Made by a program: the position numbers and the translations under genes
Notes under the pieces: model-generated
Told to the model about the DNA's origin: nothing
Databases searched by the model: none
Seen by the model: only the letters and a program-made list of their open reading frames with translations
Shown here: positions 23,309 to 32,081 of the stretch, one piece after another
How positions within the stretch are numbered: position 1 is the first letter of the stretch
How the letters are laid out: each line of letters starts with the position of its first letter
Assembly: GCA_910589035.1 (NCBI GenBank)
Contig: CAJUSI010000038.1
Coordinates: 1 to 39,142 of the forward strand
DNA from: an uncultured Acetatifactor sp.
GTDB taxonomy: Bacteria > Bacillota > Clostridia > Lachnospirales > Lachnospiraceae
DNA: 39,142 nt
Reading direction: 5' to 3'

Positions 23309-24091
23309 ATGATCCAATACGCCTTTTCCGTTTACGATTTGGAATACTTTTTACTGATACTGGTCCGGGTGAGTTGTTTTGTGTTTTCAGCCCCTTTTTT
23401 CAGCATGAAAAATACTCCCGCGCGTGTCAGAATCGGGTTAAGCTTTTTTACCGCCCTGCTTTTGTATCAGGCACTGACTCCGAGAGCGGCCATTGAATAC
23501 TCCACGGTGATAGATTTTGCGATCATTGTGATGAAGGAAGCCGTTGCAGGATTGCTGATAGGGCTTGCCGCGACCATCTGCAGCACTATCGTGAACTTTG
23601 CAGGTTCCATTGCGGATATGGAGACAGGGCTGTCCATGGTAACGCTCATGGATCCGACAACCCGGGAGAATACCAGTATTACAGGAGTGCTGTATCAGTA
23701 TGTATTGATGCTCCTGCTGATTGCCACAGGAATGTACCGATATCTCTTCGGAGCTCTGGCGGACACATTTGTCCTGATTCCGGTGAACGGTGTTGTCTTC
23801 CGCGGGGCCAGCCTGGTGGATTCCATGCTGGAGTTTCTGGGCGATTATGTGATTATCGGGTTCCGGATTGTGCTGCCGGTGTTCTGTGCCATATTGCTGC
23901 TGAATGCCGTACTTGGCATTCTTGCAAAGGTTTCGCCGCAGATGAATATGTTTGCGGTGGGAATCCAGCTTAAGATTTTGGTGGGGCTTTCGGTGATCTT
24001 CTTTACAGCCGGAATTTTGCCGGGGATAGGAGATTTCATTTTTGATGAGATGAAGAGAATGATTGTCTCCTTTGTGGAGGGGATGCGATGA
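23309..24091 (+). CDS. fliR: Flagellar export gate protein FliR
   Basis: Single-copy subunit that plugs the FliP5-FliQ4-FliR1 gate. The 260-aa product is highly hydrophobic with six or so membrane segments. Family features include LVRVSCFVFSAPFFSMKNTP near the N-terminus and ATICSTIVNFAGSIADMETG and NAVLGILAKVSPQMNMFAVG in the middle and C-terminal parts. Its stop overlaps the flhB start by four bases (ATGA), so the gate and FlhB are made together. Confidence 0.95.
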   Translation: MIQYAFSVYDLEYFLLILVRVSCFVFSAPFFSMKNTPARVRIGLSFFTALLLYQALTPRAAIEYSTVIDFAIIVMKEAVAGLLIGLAATICSTIVNFAGSIADMETGLSMVTLMDPTTRENTSITGVLYQYVLMLLLIATGMYRYLFGALADTFVLIPVNGVVFRGASLVDSMLEFLGDYVIIGFRIVLPVFCAILLLNAVLGILAKVSPQMNMFAVGIQLKILVGLSVIFFTAGILPGIGDFIFDEMKRMIVSFVEGMR

Positions 24092-25197
24092 TTCGCTATA
24101 ATCTGCAGTTTTTTGCAAAGGAAGGCATGGGCGGGGAGAAAACGGAACCCGCTACCCAGAAGAAGCTGAATGACGCCCGGAAGAAGGGGCAGGTTGCCAA
24201 GAGCCGTGAGATAACCAACGGTCTGGAATTATTGGCCCTGTTTCTGATATTAAAGTTCTGGGTGGGAAATATGGGCATACAGTTCCTGGAACTTTTTGAC
24301 AATATATATAAGAAGATTCCGGAACTGACAACTTATTGGGAGGGCACATTGCCCCAGCAGGATGTGAGAATTGTATTCAGACAGATGCTGATGCAGGTCC
24401 TGACGATTATCGCTCCGATTTTACTGATTGGTTTTCTGATTGCCTTTATCACGGATTTGGCCCAGGTGAAATGGAAGCCAACCCTGGATCCCATGAAGCC
24501 GAAGTTCAGCAAGCTGAATCCCATTAAGGGAGTGAAGAAGATTTTTTCCGTAAACGCACTGGTAGAACTTGTCAAGTCCATTGCGAAGATAGGTTTGATA
24601 TTATATATATGCTACAGTTATCTGAAGGATAAATGGCCTATTCTCCTGAATCTGTATGATGTAACTCTCATGCAGGCGCTGCAGCTTGCAGCGGAGACGG
24701 TTACGGATCTGGGGATTCGGATTGCAGCTCTTTATATGCTGATTGCCTTTGCCGATTTTGCTTATCAGAAAATCAAGTTCAAGAACGATATGAAGATGAG
24801 CAAGCAGGAGATTAAGGAGGAGTTCAAACAGCAGGAAGGAGATCCTCAGGTCAAGGGAAAGATCAGGCAGAAGATGCGGGAGGTTTCCATGCGCAGGATG
24901 ATGCAGGACCTGCCCCAGGCCGATGTAGTTATCACGAACCCCACTCATTATGCTGTGGCCATCAAATATGACCCCAAGGTGGCTGATGCACCCCTGGTGA
25001 TAGCCAAGGGAGAAGATTATCTGGCAGCACGCATCAAGGAGGTTGCCAGGGAGAATCATGTGGAGATAGTGGAGAACAAACCCCTCGCCCGGATGCTTTA
25101 TGCAAATGTGGAGATCGGGGAGGCGGTGCCGCCGGAGCTCTATCAGGCTGTGGCGGAGGTGCTTGCCTTTGTATACCAGCTGCAGGGCAGGATTTAA
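24088..25197 (+). CDS. flhB: Flagellar export switch protein FlhB
   Basis: Export gate component whose self-cleavage changes substrate specificity from hook to filament. The 369-aa product has the N-terminal motif EKTEPATQKKLNDARKKGQV, four membrane helices, and a cytoplasmic domain with the autocleavage site N284-P285-T286-H287 (VVITNPTHYAVAIKYDP). Length is standard, and the cleavage residues are intact. Overlaps fliR by four bases. Confidence 0.97.
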   Translation: MIRYNLQFFAKEGMGGEKTEPATQKKLNDARKKGQVAKSREITNGLELLALFLILKFWVGNMGIQFLELFDNIYKKIPELTTYWEGTLPQQDVRIVFRQMLMQVLTIIAPILLIGFLIAFITDLAQVKWKPTLDPMKPKFSKLNPIKGVKKIFSVNALVELVKSIAKIGLILYICYSYLKDKWPILLNLYDVTLMQALQLAAETVTDLGIRIAALYMLIAFADFAYQKIKFKNDMKMSKQEIKEEFKQQEGDPQVKGKIRQKMREVSMRRMMQDLPQADVVITNPTHYAVAIKYDPKVADAPLVIAKGEDYLAARIKEVARENHVEIVENKPLARMLYANVEIGEAVPPELYQAVAEVLAFVYQLQGRI

Positions 25198-25278
25198 GGA
25201 GAAGCCTTTGGGAGGCAATGGTATGGTTCAAGGTGTGTGTCCTGACAAATTGAAAAGGAATGAAAGGAGGAGCGCGGT

Positions 25279-27324
25279 ATGAGTTCGAAAATGGCGAAAA
25301 CAGATATAATGATTGCCATTTATGTGTTGGTGGCATTTATTATGTTTATCGTGCCTCTTCCGGCGCTGATTCTTGATGTATTCATGGCCTTTAACATTGC
25401 CGTGGCCTTTACCATATTGTTTGCCTGCATGTTCATCAAGGAAGTGCTGGATATGTCCTATTTCCCCACGATCCTGCTCTTTACCACCATTTTCCGGATT
25501 GCCATGAATGTGTCCTCTACCAGGCTGATACTGAAAACGGGTACTTCGGGAAACGTGGTAATGACCTTCGGAAAGTTTGTAGGCGGCGGCGATTTGATAA
25601 TAGGTGCCATCGTCTTTATCATTCTGATTATGATTCAGTTCCTGGTGATCAATAAAGGTTCCGAGCGTGTGGCGGAGGTAACCGCGAGATTTACACTGGA
25701 TGCCATGCCCGGTAAGCAGATGGCGATTGATGCTGATTTGAATACGGGGGCAATTGACGATAAGGAAGCCAAGCTCAGGCGCGACAAGATTCAGCAGGAA
25801 TCTTCCTTTTTCGGTTCCATGGACGGTGCCGTCAAATATGTAAAGGGAGATGCCGTTGCGGGACTCCTGCTGACGGCTATCAACCTGATTGGCGGACTTG
25901 CAATGGGAATGCTGCGCAATGGAATGGAACCCATGGCGGCATTGGATAATTACGGCATTCTTACCATAGGCGACGGCCTGGTGAGCCAGATTCCCTCCCT
26001 GCTCATATCCCTGTCAACCGGTGTCCTGGTTACGAAGGGAAGCAAGGAGTCGGAATTCGGTCCTGCCATTGTAAAACAGCTTTTCGGTATTCCCAAGGTT
26101 ATGTATATAGTAGGGGGGACGCTGACCTTTCTGGGTATTGTGACGGATCTGAACACCATTCTTTTCACAGGCATGGGGCTTCTCTTTGTCGTGGGAGGAA
26201 GAATGATTGCGGGCAATCTGGAGACGGCGGCCATCGAGAATGAGGTGGACAGCGAGGAGGCTGAGGCTGAGGAAATAAGGCAGCCCGAGAATGTGGTCAG
26301 CCTTCTGCAGGTGGATCCCATAGAGCTGGAGTTCGGATATGGAATCATCCCTCTTGCGGATGTGAATCAGGGAGGAGACCTGCTTGACCGGGTGGTGATG
26401 ATCCGAAGGCAGATCGCCGTGGAACTGGGTACGGTAGTGCCGATTATCCGCCTGCGTGACAATATTCAGCTGAATCCCAATCAGTATGTGATCAAGATAA
26501 AGGGCATTCAGGTCAGCGAGGGAGAGATTCTCTTCGACCACTATATGGCCATGAATCCCGGATATGTGGAGGAGGAGATCACGGGTATTCCCACCTTCGA
26601 GCCTTCCTTCCATCTGCCGGCAATCTGGATTACGGAAGGGCAGCGGGAGAGGGCGGAGAGCCTGGGGTATACGGTCGTGGATCCTCCGTCCATTATTGCC
26701 ACTCATCTGACGGAGATTATCAGGCAGCATATTTCCGAGCTGCTGACCAGACAGGATGTACAGAATCTGATCAACAACCTGAAAGAAAGCAATCCCTCTC
26801 TGGTGGAGGAGCTGGTTCCCAAGCTTCTGGGACTTGGAGAGGTTCAGAAGGTATTGCAGAATCTGCTGCAGGAGGGTATTTCCATCAGGGATCTTCTGAC
26901 GATTATGGAGACTCTGGCGGATTATGCGCCGGCTACCAGAGATACGGATATTTTGACGGAATATGTGAGACAGAGCCTGAAACGGGCGATTTCCACAAAG
27001 TATTTCCCTTCCAATGAGACCAACAGTGTGGTCACTCTGGATCCGAAGGTAGAGCAGGAGATCATGGGAAGCGTAAAGCAGACGGAAAACGGAGCTTTTC
27101 TGAATCTGGATCCCAACAGGTCCAGGGCCATTATTGATTCCGTGGGCAGGGAGGTTCAGAAGCTGGAGAATCTTGGAAAGAATCCAATTGTGATAACTTC
27201 CCCGATTGTGCGTATGTATTTTAAGAGACTGACAGAGGATTATTACAGGGATCTTGTAGTCGTTTCCTACAATGAAGTGGAGACAAATGTAGAATTACAG
27301 TCAGTGGGGATGGTGACGGCATAA
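25279..27324 (+). CDS. flhA: Flagellar export apparatus protein FlhA
   Basis: Largest export gate protein; forms a nine-subunit cytoplasmic ring that docks substrates. The 681-aa product has about eight N-terminal membrane helices (residues 1-310), with the FHIPEP signature region around TTIFRIAMNVSSTRLIL and the FHIPEP cytoplasmic loop ARFTLDAMPGKQMAIDADLN. A soluble C-terminal domain follows (about 330-681). AAAGGAGGAG upstream of ATG 25279. flhF starts one base after its stop. Confidence 0.97.
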   Translation: MSSKMAKTDIMIAIYVLVAFIMFIVPLPALILDVFMAFNIAVAFTILFACMFIKEVLDMSYFPTILLFTTIFRIAMNVSSTRLILKTGTSGNVVMTFGKFVGGGDLIIGAIVFIILIMIQFLVINKGSERVAEVTARFTLDAMPGKQMAIDADLNTGAIDDKEAKLRRDKIQQESSFFGSMDGAVKYVKGDAVAGLLLTAINLIGGLAMGMLRNGMEPMAALDNYGILTIGDGLVSQIPSLLISLSTGVLVTKGSKESEFGPAIVKQLFGIPKVMYIVGGTLTFLGIVTDLNTILFTGMGLLFVVGGRMIAGNLETAAIENEVDSEEAEAEEIRQPENVVSLLQVDPIELEFGYGIIPLADVNQGGDLLDRVVMIRRQIAVELGTVVPIIRLRDNIQLNPNQYVIKIKGIQVSEGEILFDHYMAMNPGYVEEEITGIPTFEPSFHLPAIWITEGQRERAESLGYTVVDPPSIIATHLTEIIRQHISELLTRQDVQNLINNLKESNPSLVEELVPKLLGLGEVQKVLQNLLQEGISIRDLLTIMETLADYAPATRDTDILTEYVRQSLKRAISTKYFPSNETNSVVTLDPKVEQEIMGSVKQTENGAFLNLDPNRSRAIIDSVGREVQKLENLGKNPIVITSPIVRMYFKRLTEDYYRDLVVVSYNEVETNVELQSVGMVTA

Positions 27325-27325
27325 A

Positions 27326-28567
27326 ATGATTATTAAGAAGTTTGTGGGCAAAACAGAAGAGGATGCACTGGAAGCCGCCAAAAGAGAGCTGGGCGGCGGT
27401 GTTGTCATCATGAATGTAAAGAATGTGAAGAGAAAAGGTCTTGCGGCGCTGTTCCGGCCCAGGCAGACAGAGATTACGGTGGCCCTTGAGGAGGAGAAGG
27501 ACAATCTCAAAGGCGTCCGGAGGGAAGCAGTTCCCGGGCAGGGACAAAATGGGGGAGCCGGTCGTCCGACGGAATTTAACGCAGTGATAGATAATTCCCA
27601 GAATATTGAAAGAAAGCTGGATAGCTTACAGAAGCTCCTGGTCAGCCGTTTTCAGCAGAATGAGACTGAGAGGGCGGAGGTTTCGGAAGAAGAAGATTTA
27701 CAGTGTTATGATGCAGAAGAAGAGAATGAGGAGACGCAGGAGCAGGAGGAAATTACCGAACAGCAGCGATTTATACGGCTTTTGTACAATACCATGATAG
27801 AGAGCGAAGTGGATGAGAAATACGCAAATCAGATTGTGGATGAAGTGGATCTTAGCGGGCAGTCTAATTTGCCCATAGATTATATTCTGGAAAATGTGTA
27901 TCAGAAGATGGTGCTGAAATTCGGCAGGGCTGAGGGAATTATTTCCGGGAAGGAAGCACCGAAAATTATCCTTTTCATGGGCCCGACGGGAGTGGGAAAG
28001 ACTACCACCATCGCCAAAATTGCCAGCAGCTATGCCGTGGAGGAGAAGAAAAGGGTCGCACTTCTGACGGCGGATACCTATCGGATTGCGGCGGTGGAGC
28101 AGCTTCGCACCTATGCCAATATCCTGGAGGTTCCTTTCCGGGTTATTTATTCGGAGGATGAGGCAAGGCAGGCCGTAAAGGAATTCAGCGATTTCGACTA
28201 TATTTTCATGGATACGGCGGGTCATTCCCATCAGAATGAAGCTCAGCTTGAGAACATGAAGAAGCTTTTCGGAGCCATGAAGGAAGCGGGGGACTGCCAG
28301 ACCTTTCTGGTACTTTCCGCCACCACAAAATATCGTGACCTGATGAATATTGTTTCCAGATATCATCAGATTACGGAGTATCAGCTTATCTTTACGAAGC
28401 TGGATGAGACGGATTTCTGGGGCAATCTGTTGAATATGAAGCTTTATACGAATACAACCATCGCTTTTGTAACGTATGGACAGAATGTGCCCAACGATAT
28501 CGAAAGGTTTAATCCGCAGAAGACAGTGAGACAGATACTCAGCACAAATCATGAAAAGATTTTTTAA
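27326..28567 (+). CDS. flhF: Flagellar placement GTPase FlhF
   Basis: SRP-type GTPase that sets flagellum number and position. The 413-aa product has a basic N-terminus (MIIKKFVGKTEEDALEAAKR) and an acidic, Glu-rich linker (about 110-150). The NG domain follows, with G1 GPTGVGKTTT at residues 219-228, DTYRIAAVEQL, and G3 DTAGHS. G4 reads TKLDE. No good separate ribosome-binding site is seen, so translation is probably coupled to flhA, whose stop is one base upstream. flhG follows. Confidence 0.95.
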   Translation: MIIKKFVGKTEEDALEAAKRELGGGVVIMNVKNVKRKGLAALFRPRQTEITVALEEEKDNLKGVRREAVPGQGQNGGAGRPTEFNAVIDNSQNIERKLDSLQKLLVSRFQQNETERAEVSEEEDLQCYDAEEENEETQEQEEITEQQRFIRLLYNTMIESEVDEKYANQIVDEVDLSGQSNLPIDYILENVYQKMVLKFGRAEGIISGKEAPKIILFMGPTGVGKTTTIAKIASSYAVEEKKRVALLTADTYRIAAVEQLRTYANILEVPFRVIYSEDEARQAVKEFSDFDYIFMDTAGHSHQNEAQLENMKKLFGAMKEAGDCQTFLVLSATTKYRDLMNIVSRYHQITEYQLIFTKLDETDFWGNLLNMKLYTNTTIAFVTYGQNVPNDIERFNPQKTVRQILSTNHEKIF

Positions 28568-28591
28568 ATTGTACACAAAAGGAGGTAAGGT

Positions 28592-29467
28592 ATGGATCAG
28601 GCGGAACAGTTACGAATCCTAAAGGCAGGCCATCAGCAGACAAAGCCATTGGCCCGTGTCATTACTGTGACCAGCGGTAAGGGCGGCGTGGGGAAATCCA
28701 ATACCTCTATTAATCTTGCGATACAATTCAGGAAGATGGGAAAAAGAGTTATTATACTGGATGCGGACTTTGGCCTTGCAAATATAGAAATCATGTTTGG
28801 CGCGGTTCCCAGGCATAATCTCTGTGATTTGATTTATCAGGGGAAGAGTATTAAGGATATTATTACCTGGGGCCCCATGGATGTGGGATTTATCTCCGGC
28901 GGCAGCGGTATCGCGGGTATGTCCAATTTAAGCCGTGATTATCTGAGCTATATCATTCAGAATTTATCCAAGCTGGATTCCATGACCGATATTATCATTG
29001 TGGATACGGGTGCGGGTATCTCCGATGCCGTGCTGGAGTTCCTGGTGGCAAGCGGAGAAATCCTTCTTGTAACCACGCCGGAACCTACTTCCATCACGGA
29101 TTCCTATTCCCTGGTAAAGGCTCTGTATCGGCATCCACGGTTTGATGCAGATGCCACGAAGGTGAAGCTGGTGGCAAACCGGGTGACAAAGGAGGCGGAA
29201 GGTCAGACCCTTTTTACAAAGCTGAACGCAGTGATAGAACGCTATCTGAAGGTGCCGATGATCTACCTGGGATGTGTGCCGGAGGATGGGCAGCTCTCGA
29301 AATCCGTGATGCAGCAGGTACCGGTCTCCCTGCATAGTCCGGGTGCGAAATCCACGATGGCTTATGAAAGGATCGCGGCGAAGCTTTTGGATAAGGAGGA
29401 GGCCGAACGTCAGCCTAAAAGGGGTATGGCGGCATTTTTCTCCCATATTATTACGGGAAGAAGATAA
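28592..29467 (+). CDS. flhG: Flagellar number regulator FlhG (MinD-like ATPase)
   Basis: ParA/MinD-family ATPase that partners FlhF and activates its GTPase. The 291-aa product has a deviant Walker A GKGGVGKS at residues 29-36, the N-terminal DQAEQLRIL segment that contacts FlhF, and switch motifs DADFGLANIEIMFG and DTGAGIS. The C-terminus (RGMAAFFSHIITG) can form a membrane-targeting helix. AAAGGAGGT upstream of ATG 28592. Confidence 0.94.
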   Translation: MDQAEQLRILKAGHQQTKPLARVITVTSGKGGVGKSNTSINLAIQFRKMGKRVIILDADFGLANIEIMFGAVPRHNLCDLIYQGKSIKDIITWGPMDVGFISGGSGIAGMSNLSRDYLSYIIQNLSKLDSMTDIIIVDTGAGISDAVLEFLVASGEILLVTTPEPTSITDSYSLVKALYRHPRFDADATKVKLVANRVTKEAEGQTLFTKLNAVIERYLKVPMIYLGCVPEDGQLSKSVMQQVPVSLHSPGAKSTMAYERIAAKLLDKEEAERQPKRGMAAFFSHIITGRR

Positions 29468-29485
29468 AAGGAGGTAAGGGGCGAT

Positions 29486-30220
29486 ATGTTTTCAAGGTTT
29501 ATAGCAGAGGGTGATAAGATCGAATTACGGGCTGTGGAGCGAGGGATCGACGAGCAGCCGGAAAGCGGAGGAAGGGTATACAACAGCACGGTATATGAGA
29601 TTCAATCCGAGGATACCATCGAAATAACCATGCCCGTGGAGAAAACAAAACTGATCTTACTCCCGGTGGACGGCGAGTTCGACATGGTGTTTTACGGGAA
29701 AAGCGGCCTGTTTCAGTGTCTTGGAAGAATCGTGGACCGGTATAAGAGCAATAATACATATTTGCTGCTGGTAGAGATGATCACGAATCTCCGCAAATAT
29801 CAGAGAAGAGAGTATTACCGGCTTGGGTGTTCTCTGGAGATGCACGCGCGCAGCCTGCAGGAGGAAGAGGTACAGACCATAGAGAGCAGGCAGCCCTACA
29901 CTTTGGAGCAGGGACTTCCTTTAAAGCAGAGCGTAATCGTGGACATCAGCGGGGGCGGCCTGAGATTCCTGTCCACACATCGTTATGACCAGGGAAATCT
30001 TCTGTATTGCTGTTTTCACCTGATGAACGGGGGGGAACACAGGAAATGTGAGGTAGTCTGTAAGGTGCTGAGCGTGGTGGAGCTTGGAAACCGTCCCGGT
30101 ACTTATGAGCATCGTGTGCAGTTTTACGATATGGATCCCAATATTCGGGAGGAAATTATCAAATATATCTTTGAGGAGGAGCGCAAAACGCGCCAGAAAA
30201 GGAGATATTACACGGAATAG
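29486..30220 (+). CDS. PilZ-domain c-di-GMP-binding protein (YcgR-like)
   Basis: Probable flagellar brake that responds to c-di-GMP. The 244-aa product has an N-terminal YcgR-type beta domain (about 1-100) and a C-terminal PilZ domain with both ligand motifs: QRREYYR at 106-112 (RxxxR) and DISGGG at 153-158 (D/NxSxxG). It follows flhG by 18 bases with AAAGGAGGTAAGG as ribosome-binding site. Role inferred from YcgR/YpfA homologues and position. In related operons cheB-cheA-cheW come next; here a promoter-bearing gap does. Confidence 0.9.
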   Translation: MFSRFIAEGDKIELRAVERGIDEQPESGGRVYNSTVYEIQSEDTIEITMPVEKTKLILLPVDGEFDMVFYGKSGLFQCLGRIVDRYKSNNTYLLLVEMITNLRKYQRREYYRLGCSLEMHARSLQEEEVQTIESRQPYTLEQGLPLKQSVIVDISGGGLRFLSTHRYDQGNLLYCCFHLMNGGEHRKCEVVCKVLSVVELGNRPGTYEHRVQFYDMDPNIREEIIKYIFEEERKTRQKRRYYTE

Positions 30221-30275
30221 GCCGTCTTATGGAAACGTGCCGTCCTATTTGTAAAATTTTTATAAATTTGCAATT

Positions 30276-30309
30276 TTGTGCGTATTGTAATAATGCTTTA
30301 TGATATAAT
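30276..30309 (+). promoter_or_regulatory. Promoter upstream of cheC
   Basis: TTGTGC (30276-30281), 17 bases, TATGAT (30299-30304), overlapping a consensus TATAAT (30304-30309). Transcription would start near 30311-30316. The surrounding 30240-30310 is strongly AT-rich, so some matches may be chance. Confidence 0.5.
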
Positions 30310-30315
30310 TTTTTC

Positions 30316-30495
30316 AGGACATTATGCATGACAGCCGGGGGGATATACCGCGAAGCTTACATACCCGTAAAGGATCAGCCGGATCGGAGGGAAGGCTGCC
30401 CGGCGGAACGAGAGGGGAAGCCTGCGGCCTGACTGCGGGGAGCCGTAAAGGCAGATTACAGGACTTTCACAGGAAAGAATGAGGAGAGGCGACGT
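30316..30495 (+). other. GC-rich structured leader of cheC
   Basis: About 180 bases with no gene. Visible pairings are GCCGG/CCGGC (30378-30382/30400-30404) and a two-part stem GCCT+CGGC / GCCG+AGGC (30420-30428/30442-30452). The base composition differs sharply from the AT-rich promoter before it. It could be a regulatory RNA or the scar of a deletion; no riboswitch consensus was recognised. The last 15 bases hold the GAGGAGAGG ribosome-binding site of cheC. Confidence 0.4.
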
Positions 30496-31122
30496 ATGAA
30501 GGATGCGATCTTGGAACAGGTTACGGAAAACTATTACGATGTATTAAAGGAAATCGGCAATATCGGAGCGGGAAATGCCATGACCGCGCTGTCCCAGATG
30601 CTTCAGTGCAAGGTTGATATGAAGGTGCCCCAGGTGAGACTGCTGGAATTCTCAGAGGTTGGGGAAATGATGGGCGGAGAGGAACAGATCATGGCGGGAG
30701 TGTTTCTGGGGGTGGAAGGCGATATCACGGGAAGTATGATGTTTATGGTGGAGGAGAACAGCGCAAGACATCTGATCCAGAAAATCACCATGGGTATGCT
30801 GCCTGAGGGACAGGAATTTGACGAGATGGGGCTTTCGGCAATGCAGGAGGTGGGGAATATTATCACCGGCGCATATCTTAACTCTCTCTCTACTTTGACA
30901 AATTTGACCGTATTTCCCACGCCGCCGGCAGTGACCGTGGATATGGCAGGTGCCATCTTAAGTGTACCGGCGATTCAGTTCGGCATATACGGGGATAAGA
31001 TATTGCTGATTCAGTCCCAGTTTTATGACGAAGTGAAGCTGGACGGATATTTTATACTGATTCCCGATCTTGAATCTTATGAAAAGATACTTACAGCATT
31101 GGGATTGTCGATGACAGTATAA
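30496..31122 (+). CDS. cheC: CheY-P phosphatase CheC
   Basis: Dephosphorylates CheY and forms an adaptation pair with CheD. The 208-aa product has two phosphatase centres, E19/N22 (EIGNIGAGNAMTAL) and E118/N121 (EVGNIITGAYLNSL), and the CheC C-terminal region ending FILIPDLESYEKIL. Length is normal. Start ATG 30496 follows GAGGAGAGG. cheD follows 40 bases later. With fliY it gives this operon two CheC-type phosphatases. Confidence 0.95.
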   Translation: MKDAILEQVTENYYDVLKEIGNIGAGNAMTALSQMLQCKVDMKVPQVRLLEFSEVGEMMGGEEQIMAGVFLGVEGDITGSMMFMVEENSARHLIQKITMGMLPEGQEFDEMGLSAMQEVGNIITGAYLNSLSTLTNLTVFPTPPAVTVDMAGAILSVPAIQFGIYGDKILLIQSQFYDEVKLDGYFILIPDLESYEKILTALGLSMTV

Positions 31123-31162
31123 TAGCGGGAGATTACAGAGAAGAAGGATACGGAAGTGGCTC

Positions 31163-31660
31163 ATGAGTGAAATAATCAAAGTTGGAATAGCAGATTTAAA
31201 AACCTGTATAAGCCCCAATGCCGTGATGACTCTGGGGCTGGGTTCCTGTGTGGGAATTGCAATCAGGGATCCCATGAATAAAATCGGCGGTTTGGTACAT
31301 ATCATGCTGCCTGACAGCAAGGCGATTACGGTGGGACAGCATAATCTTGCCAAGTTTGCGGATACCGGCATTGAGGAGCTGGTAAAGCAGATGGAGAGAC
31401 TTGGCGCCAGACGTGCCCGCATGGTGGCAAAGATTGCCGGAGGGGCTACCATGTTTAATTTTAAAGGGGGTGGAACCACTACTTCGGTAGGGCAGGTCGG
31501 AGACAGGAATGCAGAGGCGGCAAGAGCCAAGCTGAAGGAATTGCGGATTCCCATACTGGCACAGGATACGGGGGCAAATTACGGAAGGACGGTTGTATTT
31601 TATCCCGAAACCGGAGAATACCATATTCGTGCAGTGGGCAGGCCGGAAAAGACCATCTGA
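31163..31660 (+). CDS. cheD: Chemoreceptor glutamine deamidase CheD
   Basis: Deamidates receptor glutamines and is regulated by CheC. The 165-aa product has the catalytic triad pattern of the family: T23, C29 (LGLGSCVGIAI) and H46 (GGLVHIMLPDS). It also has the conserved C-terminal IPILAQDTGANYGRTVVFYP. Intact and of typical length. Its presence implies chemoreceptors and CheA elsewhere in the genome. Confidence 0.95.
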   Translation: MSEIIKVGIADLKTCISPNAVMTLGLGSCVGIAIRDPMNKIGGLVHIMLPDSKAITVGQHNLAKFADTGIEELVKQMERLGARRARMVAKIAGGATMFNFKGGGTTTSVGQVGDRNAEAARAKLKELRIPILAQDTGANYGRTVVFYPETGEYHIRAVGRPEKTI

Positions 31661-31672
31661 AGAGGATAATGT

Positions 31673-31960
31673 ATGAACAGAAAAAATTTACCGCTTTTTT
31701 TAATGCTGACAGCCGGCGCGGTGACAAGTATAATTACTTATATAGAGAAGTATCCTATGGTGGTAAAGCTGGTCTCTTTGTTTGTGGTGCTGTTGATTTT
31801 CTACGTGCTGGGCTGTATGATAAAGTGGACATTGGATTTTTTTGAACTGCAAAATGAGGAAAAACGAAAGGAAGAAGGCGAGGACATCGAGGAGGAGCCG
31901 GTTGAGCCGGAGGATTCCGAAGATGCGGCGGAGAATCCCGAAGATGAGCCGGAGAATTGA
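31673..31960 (+). CDS. Small two-helix membrane protein with acidic tail
   Basis: A 95-aa protein I do not recognise by name. It has two hydrophobic segments, about residues 7-23 and 30-52, then an acidic Glu/Asp/Pro-rich C-terminus (residues 60-95, repeated PEDS/PED motifs). It lies in the same position, between cheD and fliA, as small hypothetical genes in other Lachnospiraceae operons. GAAGAGGATA precedes ATG 31673. A flagellar or membrane-organising role is only inferred from the neighbours. Confidence 0.75.
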   Translation: MNRKNLPLFLMLTAGAVTSIITYIEKYPMVVKLVSLFVVLLIFYVLGCMIKWTLDFFELQNEEKRKEEGEDIEEEPVEPEDSEDAAENPEDEPEN

Positions 31961-32022
31961 CATTTCCGGCGATTCGGCAGGAAGAGTGAGAAAAGGCTGA
32001 GCATTGGAGGAAGCAGGCTGCA

Positions 32023-32043
32023 CGGGCTTTGGGCTTAAGCCCG
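32023..32043 (+). other. Hairpin/palindrome in the fliA leader
   Basis: CGGGCTT (32023-32029) pairs with AAGCCCG (32037-32043); within it GGGCTTAAGCCC (32031-32042) is a perfect 12-bp palindrome, so two alternative folds compete. Forty bases before the fliA start. Confidence 0.35.
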
Positions 32044-32081
32044 CGATAATACGACTAAAACGGATAAGGAGCGAAGGTTTC

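Noticed and set aside
30330..30495. GEMM c-di-GMP riboswitch before cheC
   Set aside because: Only fragments resemble it; the conserved core and the paired tetraloop-receptor layout are not visible.
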